A DNA stretch of 64,000 nt from CATOSK01 sp963665735 (GTDB lineage: Bacteria > Chloroflexota > Dehalococcoidia > Lucifugimonadales > UBA3495): positions 3,844,001 through 3,908,000 of the forward strand of contig OY762444.1 in the NCBI GenBank assembly GCA_963665735.1. The letters run 5' to 3'. The notes beneath the pieces are model-generated. The model made no database searches and was not told where the DNA came from. It saw only the letters and a list, made by a program, of their open reading frames with translations. The position numbers were made by a program, and so were the translations under genes. Shown here piece by piece: positions 59,152-64,000 of this stretch (positions within the stretch are counted from its first letter, which is position 1; each line of letters opens with the position of its first letter).

Positions 59152-60771
59152 ATGCCCGCCAAGAAACTGGCTTACTCGGAAGAAGCGCGCAAGACGCTCC
59201 GTACCGGTATTGACACCCTGGCCGACTCGGTAAAAGTCACCCTGGGCCCCAAGGGCCGCAACGTGGTTCTGGACAAGAAATTCGGGCCGCCGCTGGTGTG
59301 CAGCGACGGCGTGACCATCGCCAAAGAGATTGAGTTGCCGGACGCCTTCGAGAACATGGGCGCGCAGCTCTTGAAGGAAGCGGCCACCAAGACCAATGAC
59401 GCCGCCGGCGACGGCACCACCACGTCCATCGTGCTGGCTCAGGCTATCATCAACGACGGTTTCAAGAACGTAACCGCCGGCAGCAACCCCATGGCAATCA
59501 AACGGGGCATTGAAAAGGCCGTTGAAGCCGTGGTTGGCGAACTGCAAACCATGTCGCAGACGGTGGAGACCCGGGAGCGAATCGGCCAGGTCGCCAGCCT
59601 GTCGGCCCACGAAGACGCCATCGGCGAGACCATCGCCGAGGCGATGGAAAAGGTGGGCAAGGACGGCGTTATCACCGTGGAGGAGTCCAAGGGCCTGTCC
59701 GACGAAATCGAGTACGTGGAAGGGATGCAGATTGACCGCGGTTACATCTCTCCCTACTTCATCACCAACTCGGACCGGATGGAAGCGGTCATTGAGGACG
59801 CCACGGTTATCATCACCGACAAGAAGGTATCCGCCGTTGCCGACTTCCTGCCGGCGCTGGAAAAGATGCTGCAAGTCGGCAAGAAGAACGTGGTAGTCAT
59901 CGCTGAGGACGTGGACGGCGAGGCCCTGGCGACGCTGGTGGTCAACAAGCTGCGGGGCACTCTGAACGTCCTGTCGGTGAAGGCCCCCGGTTTCGGCGAC
60001 CGGCGCAAGGCCATGCTGGAAGACATTGCCATTCTGACCGGCGGCACCGTCATCAGCGAAGAGACGGGGCGCAAGCTGGACTCGGCGATGGTCGAGGACT
60101 TCGGGGAGGCCCGCCGGGTCAGTTCCACCAAGGACGAGACCACCATCGTTGAAGGCAAGGGTTCCGAGTCCGCTATCCAGGCGCGGATTAACCAGATTAA
60201 GACCCAGATTGAAGAGACCACTTCGGAGTTTGACCGGGAGAAGCTGCAAGAGCGGATGGCCAAGCTGTCCGGCGGCGTGGCGGTCATCAAGGTCGGAGCG
60301 GCGACGGAAATCGAGTTGAAGGAGCGGAAGGCCCGGGTTGAGGACGCTCTTTCGGCCACCCGGTCGGCGGTGGAGGAGGGCATCGTTCCCGGCGGCGGCG
60401 TTGCGCTGGTGCGCGCTTCCCGGGCGCTGGACTCCCTGAACGACCTGGCCGGCGATGAAGGCGTGGGCGCGGCCATTATCCGCCGCTCGCTGGAACAGCC
60501 GTTGAAGCTCATTGTGGAGAACGCCGACGCCGAGGGCGCAGTGGTGCTGAACCAGGTCAAGCAGCAGGCGGATGACTTCGGTTACGACGCCGAGGTGGGC
60601 GAGTTCGGCCCGATGCTGGAACGGGGGATTGTGGACCCGGTGAAGGTGACCCGCTACGCGCTGCAAAACGCGGCCAGCGTGGCGGCGATGGTGCTGACCA
60701 CCGAATCCATGATTACCGAGATTCCTGAGCCGATGGCGGCGGCTCCGGCGATGCCGCCGATGGACTACTAG
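59152..60771 (+). CDS. groEL: Chaperonin GroEL
   Basis: The 60-kDa chaperonin, 539 residues. It contains VTLGPKGRNVVLDKKFG, the ATP-site block NDAAGDGTTTSIVLAQAI, the apical domain LNVLSVKAPGFGDRRKAML and SGGVAVIKVGAATE. The C-terminus lacks the usual GGM repeats and ends PAMPPMDY. That ending occurs in several bacterial phyla and is not diagnostic alone. AGGAGGAT precedes the ATG. Transcription is expected to stop at the terminator at 60806-60838. Confidence 0.97.
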   Translation: MPAKKLAYSEEARKTLRTGIDTLADSVKVTLGPKGRNVVLDKKFGPPLVCSDGVTIAKEIELPDAFENMGAQLLKEAATKTNDAAGDGTTTSIVLAQAIINDGFKNVTAGSNPMAIKRGIEKAVEAVVGELQTMSQTVETRERIGQVASLSAHEDAIGETIAEAMEKVGKDGVITVEESKGLSDEIEYVEGMQIDRGYISPYFITNSDRMEAVIEDATVIITDKKVSAVADFLPALEKMLQVGKKNVVVIAEDVDGEALATLVVNKLRGTLNVLSVKAPGFGDRRKAMLEDIAILTGGTVISEETGRKLDSAMVEDFGEARRVSSTKDETTIVEGKGSESAIQARINQIKTQIEETTSEFDREKLQERMAKLSGGVAVIKVGAATEIELKERKARVEDALSATRSAVEEGIVPGGGVALVRASRALDSLNDLAGDEGVGAAIIRRSLEQPLKLIVENADAEGAVVLNQVKQQADDFGYDAEVGEFGPMLERGIVDPVKVTRYALQNAASVAAMVLTTESMITEIPEPMAAAPAMPPMDY

Positions 60772-60805
60772 GCCCGACGGCCTGGCCCTGAACCTGCGGT
60801 TTTGG

Positions 60806-60838
60806 AGACCGCTCCGGTTTTCCGGGGCGGTCTTTTTT
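60806..60838 (+). terminator. Rho-independent terminator after groEL
   Basis: A 12-pair stem (AGACCGCTCCGG with CCGGGGCGGTCT, one GU pair) around TTTT, followed by a run of T. Confidence 0.9.
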
Positions 60839-60845
60839 GTGGCTG

Positions 60846-61213
60846 ACACCCCCACCCCGACCCTCGCCCTGGTAGGGGGAGGGGGTATTGGAATTCCCCA
60901 CTTCGGTTCTACCCCAACGGGATTCCACCCCCACCCTAACCCTCCCCCTCGTAGGAGGAGGGGATTTATCACACCCCCGTCTAAGAGGCGCCGGTCTTGG
61001 ATTCCCGCCAAAGCGGGAATGACGGTTGGGGAGCATTGGGCTGAAGTCAAGAAACCCTACTGCGGGTACCAGGACGATTCCGAAGTCTATGTCCCAACTA
61101 TGGGAGGTGGTTCAGGACGGGGATACATACCTGTGACGTGAACTTCACCCCCATCCTAACCTTCCCCCGTCAAGGGGGAAGGGACTGGATTCCGGCTTTC
61201 GCCGGAATGACGG
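60846..61213. repeat. Cluster of family A and family B repeats
   Basis: Family A elements at about 60846-60890, 60927-60966 and 61146-61186 and family B elements at about 61000-61023 (with a shortened core) and 61188-61213. They fill most of the 558-base gap between groEL and the CoA-transferase genes. No gene is seen. Confidence 0.7.
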
Positions 61214-61276
61214 TAGGGAATGGAACGTCAAGGCACGGTGTACCGTGACCCTACGACTTTCCACAACGTGAAGTTC

Positions 61277-61305
61277 TTCACCCGGCGGGGGTTTCCTGTT
61301 AGAAT
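61277..61305 (+). promoter_or_regulatory. Promoter of the CoA-transferase array
   Basis: TTCACC (61277-61282), a 17-base spacer, then TAGAAT (61300-61305) with a TG extension (TGTTAGAAT). The expected transcript start is about 18 bases before the TTG of the first gene. Confidence 0.6.
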
Positions 61306-61329
61306 TTTGCGGCGGGAAGGAGGGTCGTC

Positions 61330-62034
61330 TTGCCGAGGGAAAAGGTTTTCGGTTCATGCGCGGCGGCGGTGGCGGACGTTTTTGACGGCGCTACGGTCTT
61401 GATTGGCGGCGCGTTGGGCTGCGAAGGGCCGCAAGGGTTGATTGAGGCGTTAGCCCAACGTCCGGTGGGCGGGTTGACCTGCGTGTTTTCGCCGGGGGCG
61501 GCCCCGGATGCCGGCGGGTTTTCGGCATTGGAGCCGTTGATTGCCAACGGCCAAGTGGTCAAGCTGATTACGGCCTTTCCGTGGTTGGACGATAACGGCC
61601 TGTTGGAAAAGCAACGGCGTTCCGGCAAGTTGGAAATCGAGTCCCTGCCGCAAGGTACTCTGGCGGAACGGCTGCGGGCCGGCGGCGCCGGACTGGGCGG
61701 CGTGTTCATTCCCACCGGGGCCGGGACTCGTTTCGGTGGCGGCAAGGAAACCCGGACGGTTAACGGCCGGGAGTGTGTCCTGGAGTTGCCGTTGAAGGGG
61801 GATTTTGCGTTGTTCCGGGCGTATCGGGCCGACTCTTTGGGCAACGTGGTCTATCGGGGTGCCGGCCGAAACCTGGGGCCGACGATGGCGATGGCGGCGC
61901 GGGTTAGCATCGCCGAAGTTGATGAGGTATGCCAGCCGGGGGGGATTGACCCGGAGACGGTAATTTCCAGCGGGATTTTCGTTAATCGAGTGGTGGAATC
62001 GCCCCAAGGGTCAACCGGAAGGACGGCGGAGTAA
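61330..62034 (+). CDS. Family I CoA-transferase, subunit A (first copy)
   Basis: A 234-residue alpha-type subunit of the 3-oxoacid CoA-transferase family. It has the CoA-fold start KVFGSCAAAVADVFDGATVL, GGALGCEGPQGLIEAL, ESLPQGTLAERLRAGGAGLG, IPTGAGTRFGGGKETR and IAEVDEVCQPG. The start is the TTG at 61330, after GGAAGGAGGG. It lacks the catalytic Glu, which family B subunits carry, and is followed six bases later by a gene whose N-terminal half is such a B subunit. Together they could form the first A-B enzyme of this array. Confidence 0.85.
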   Translation: MPREKVFGSCAAAVADVFDGATVLIGGALGCEGPQGLIEALAQRPVGGLTCVFSPGAAPDAGGFSALEPLIANGQVVKLITAFPWLDDNGLLEKQRRSGKLEIESLPQGTLAERLRAGGAGLGGVFIPTGAGTRFGGGKETRTVNGRECVLELPLKGDFALFRAYRADSLGNVVYRGAGRNLGPTMAMAARVSIAEVDEVCQPGGIDPETVISSGIFVNRVVESPQGSTGRTAE

Positions 62035-62040
62035 TGCGGG

Positions 62041-63453
62041 ATGGTTGAATCCAACCGGCTGGATGCCAACGCAATGGCGCAACGAGTGGCGCGGGAATTG
62101 TCGCCGGGGGAAACGGTGATGTTGGGTTCCAACTGGCCGGGCCTGGTTGGCGGCCAGGTTCCCGACGGTTTCGGGGTGATTTTCCTGACCGAAAACGGGT
62201 TGGCCGGGGAGTTTTCTGCCGGGGCCGCTAATGACGCCGGTTGGGTGGACTCCAATGGCCAAGGGGTAAGACTGGCTGCCGGAGGTTCGGTGTCGGCCAG
62301 CGTGGACACGGCGGCGATGCTGCGGGGTGGTCACGTTGACGTGGCTATAGTCCAGGCCGGCAAGGTGGACACGCGGGGCAATTTCGTCCATTGGACTACC
62401 GGGGCATCGCCGGGGCTGGAACTGCCGGGGTGGGCGGTGGATATGGCTGCCGGGGCCGGGCGGCTAATCGTCATGCTGGAACATTCCGCTGACGGGGGAG
62501 AGTCAAACATCGTGGCCCAACTGGACGGGCCGGCGGATGGGCGGGCCGGCGCGGGCTTGATTGTTACCGATATGGCCGTGATAAGGGTTGGGTCGGAGGG
62601 GTTGGAGTTGGCGGAAACCGCGCCGGGGATTACGGCGGAGGACGTGGTTGCCGCTACGGGCGCGCCGCTGCGGGTGACGGGGGAAACGCCGGCCATGAGC
62701 TTTGACCCGCCGCCGGGGACGGCCCCGGCCAAGGTTTTCGGCAGCGGGCGGGAGGCGTTGGCGGACGTTCCCGATGGGGCGACGGTAATGATTGACGGGT
62801 TCGCCGGGCCAGGGGGAACGCCCCACTATCTTTTGACTTCGTTGCGAGACCACGGGGCCAAGAAGTTGACCATCATCAGCAACACCGCCGGGATTGCGCG
62901 GGTGGTGAATTTCGGCACGCCGCCGGGCAAGCAGGCCATTGACCACACCATTTTGATTGACAACGGACAGGTCAGCAAGGCGGTGGCGTCTTATCCGGTG
63001 TCGCCGTCGGCGTCGAATCCGACGGCCTTTGAGCTGGCTTACCGGCGGGGTGACGTGGAGTTGGAGTTGGTGCCGCAAGGGACGTTGGCGGAACGTCTGC
63101 GGGCCGGCGGCGCGGGAGTGGCGGCCTTCTGTACGCCCACCGGGGTGGGAACGCTGATAGCGGAAGGGAAGGAAACGCGGGTCATTGACGGCAAGGCATA
63201 CGTGCTGGAACAGGCGCTGCGGGCGGACTTCTGCATCATCCGGGGCCACAAGGCGGACACGCTGGGCAACGTGGTGTATAAGGGTACGTCCCGCAACTTC
63301 AACTCGGTGATGGCGCCGGCGGCGGACGTTACGATTGTCGAGGTGGACGAAGTGGTGGAACCGGGGGAGTTGGGGCCGGAAGAGATTGTTACGCCGGGGG
63401 TGTACGTCAACCGGATTGTGGTGCGGCCCAGGGACTTTTCTCCTTACGAATAA
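62041..63453 (+). CDS. Fused CoA-transferase: subunit B followed by subunit A
   Basis: A 470-residue fusion. Residues about 1-225 are a family I subunit B: MAQRVARELSPGETVMLGSN, FLTENGLAGEF with the likely catalytic Glu51, RGGHVDVAIVQAGKVD and ETAPGITAEDVVAATGAPLR. Residues about 229-470 are a subunit A: AKVFGSGREALADVPDGATV, GFAGPGGTPHYLL, LVPQGTLAERLRAGGAGVAA and VTIVEVDEVVEPGELG. Mammalian SCOT is an A-B fusion; this order is reversed. With A before it and B after it, the array reads A-[B-A]-B, as if two A-B operons were joined at the B-A boundary. The B half is divergent (GSNWPGLV replaces the usual GIGIPTLV). Confidence 0.85.
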   Translation: MVESNRLDANAMAQRVARELSPGETVMLGSNWPGLVGGQVPDGFGVIFLTENGLAGEFSAGAANDAGWVDSNGQGVRLAAGGSVSASVDTAAMLRGGHVDVAIVQAGKVDTRGNFVHWTTGASPGLELPGWAVDMAAGAGRLIVMLEHSADGGESNIVAQLDGPADGRAGAGLIVTDMAVIRVGSEGLELAETAPGITAEDVVAATGAPLRVTGETPAMSFDPPPGTAPAKVFGSGREALADVPDGATVMIDGFAGPGGTPHYLLTSLRDHGAKKLTIISNTAGIARVVNFGTPPGKQAIDHTILIDNGQVSKAVASYPVSPSASNPTAFELAYRRGDVELELVPQGTLAERLRAGGAGVAAFCTPTGVGTLIAEGKETRVIDGKAYVLEQALRADFCIIRGHKADTLGNVVYKGTSRNFNSVMAPAADVTIVEVDEVVEPGELGPEEIVTPGVYVNRIVVRPRDFSPYE

Positions 63454-63486
63454 ATTGGCGGATAAAACGGGTACGGGGCAGAGGCG

Positions 63487-64000
63487 ATGCTGGAAGACAA
63501 GGAACGGCTGGACCGGGAAATCGTAGCCATGCGGGTAGCGAAGGAACTGCCCGATGGCGGGTACGTTAACCTGGGGATTGGGATTCCGACGCTGGTTTCG
63601 ACCTTTGTTTCCGATGAAAGCGTGGTCTTTTACCACAGCGAGAGCGGCGTTCTGAATTGCGGGCCGTTGGCGGATGAGGATGAGCAGGACATTGACCTAA
63701 TTAACGCCGGGGGGCAGTTTCTGCAAATGGTTCCGGGGATGGCGTTTTTCAGTTCGGTGGACGGGTTCGCCATGATTCGCGGGGGCCACGTGGACGTTAC
63801 GGTTCTGGGGGCGCACCAGGTTTCGGCCAGGGGCGACCTGGCCAACTGGATGCTGCCGGAGCGGGGCGTGGGCAACATCGGCGGGGCGATGGACCTGGCC
63901 GCCGGGGCCAAGACGGTCATCGTGGCGATGGAGCATACCGGGCGGGGCGACCAACCGAAGATTGTGGAGGAATGCACTTACCCGGTGACCGGGAAGGAAT
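63487..64000 (+). CDS. Family I CoA-transferase, subunit B, 3'-truncated by window edge
   Basis: The frame is open to the window end (171 codons seen). It is an ordinary B subunit: REIVAMRVAKELPDGGYVNL, GIGIPTLV, FYHSESGVLNCGPLADEDE with likely catalytic Glu52 in SESG (often SENG), DLINAGGQF, MIRGGHVDVTVLGAHQVSAR, GNIGGAMDLAAGAKTVIVAM and EHTG. About 40-50 residues are missing at the C-terminus. It starts 33 bases after the fusion gene and would partner that gene's A half. Confidence 0.85.
   Translation, partial: MLEDKERLDREIVAMRVAKELPDGGYVNLGIGIPTLVSTFVSDESVVFYHSESGVLNCGPLADEDEQDIDLINAGGQFLQMVPGMAFFSSVDGFAMIRGGHVDVTVLGAHQVSARGDLANWMLPERGVGNIGGAMDLAAGAKTVIVAMEHTGRGDQPKIVEECTYPVTGKE

Overview
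This is a gene-dense, GC-rich bacterial chromosome segment that best fits a Chloroflexota genome, probably Dehalococcoidia or SAR202-like. That placement is an inference. It rests on the mix of many CoA-dependent catabolic genes (two acyl-CoA dehydrogenases, three crotonases, two family III and three family I CoA-transferase genes), a T-box leader, PaREP1/HEPN and Uma2 proteins, and intergenic spaces packed with short hairpin repeats. No tRNA, rRNA, CRISPR array, transposase or prophage gene was found.

Layout. Bases 1-6456: alpha/beta hydrolase (cut by the left edge), lspA, rluD-like, glnS, a second hydrolase and gltX. Bases 6457-12009: an 826-base noncoding stretch, a metallo-beta-lactamase-fold gene, mtaB with an upstream PaREP1/HEPN-like gene, and a GMC oxidoreductase. 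Bases 12048-20847: a hicB-hicA pair, fumC, tilS, a histidine phosphatase, tsaD, a membrane protein, an AtzG-like/amidase pair and a carboxymuconolactone-decarboxylase-like gene. Bases 21092-23699: promoter, T-box riboswitch, ilvB and a small helix-turn-helix gene. Bases 23961-26075 (minus strand): a candidate 41-residue ORF, panD and two methyltransferases. Bases 26610-29096: a D-aminoacylase-type amidohydrolase and a second HicAB locus. Bases 29109-35155: acyl-CoA dehydrogenase pair, crotonase and overlapping CaiB/BaiF CoA-transferase pair. Bases 35619-44965: fhs, metH, an ADP-ribosylglycohydrolase and an M1 aminopeptidase. Bases 45206-51946: a probable eight-gene operon, leuC - three tandem Uma2 genes - leuD - TPP enzyme - two small genes. 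Bases 52334-58466 (minus strand): panE-like reductase, acyl-CoA synthetase, a 1.3 kb noncoding stretch, two crotonases and a PHP phosphoesterase. Bases 58807-60771: groES-groEL. Bases 61330-64000: three CoA-transferase genes in the order A, fused B-A, B (the last is cut by the right edge).

How the genes work together. Housekeeping functions are translation and tRNA modification (glnS, gltX, tilS, tsaD, mtaB, rluD), one-carbon metabolism (fhs, metH), branched-chain amino acid synthesis (ilvB, leuCD), pantothenate precursors (panD, panE) and chaperones. The accessory layer is acyl-CoA catabolism plus small toxin-antitoxin-like or nuclease-like modules. Many promoters share an extended -10 of the form TGNTANNNT with a weak -35. 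The most unusual items are the A-[BA]-B CoA-transferase array, the panD-methyltransferase operon, the Uma2 triplication inside leuCD, and a structured noncoding stretch near 55.6-56.0 kb.
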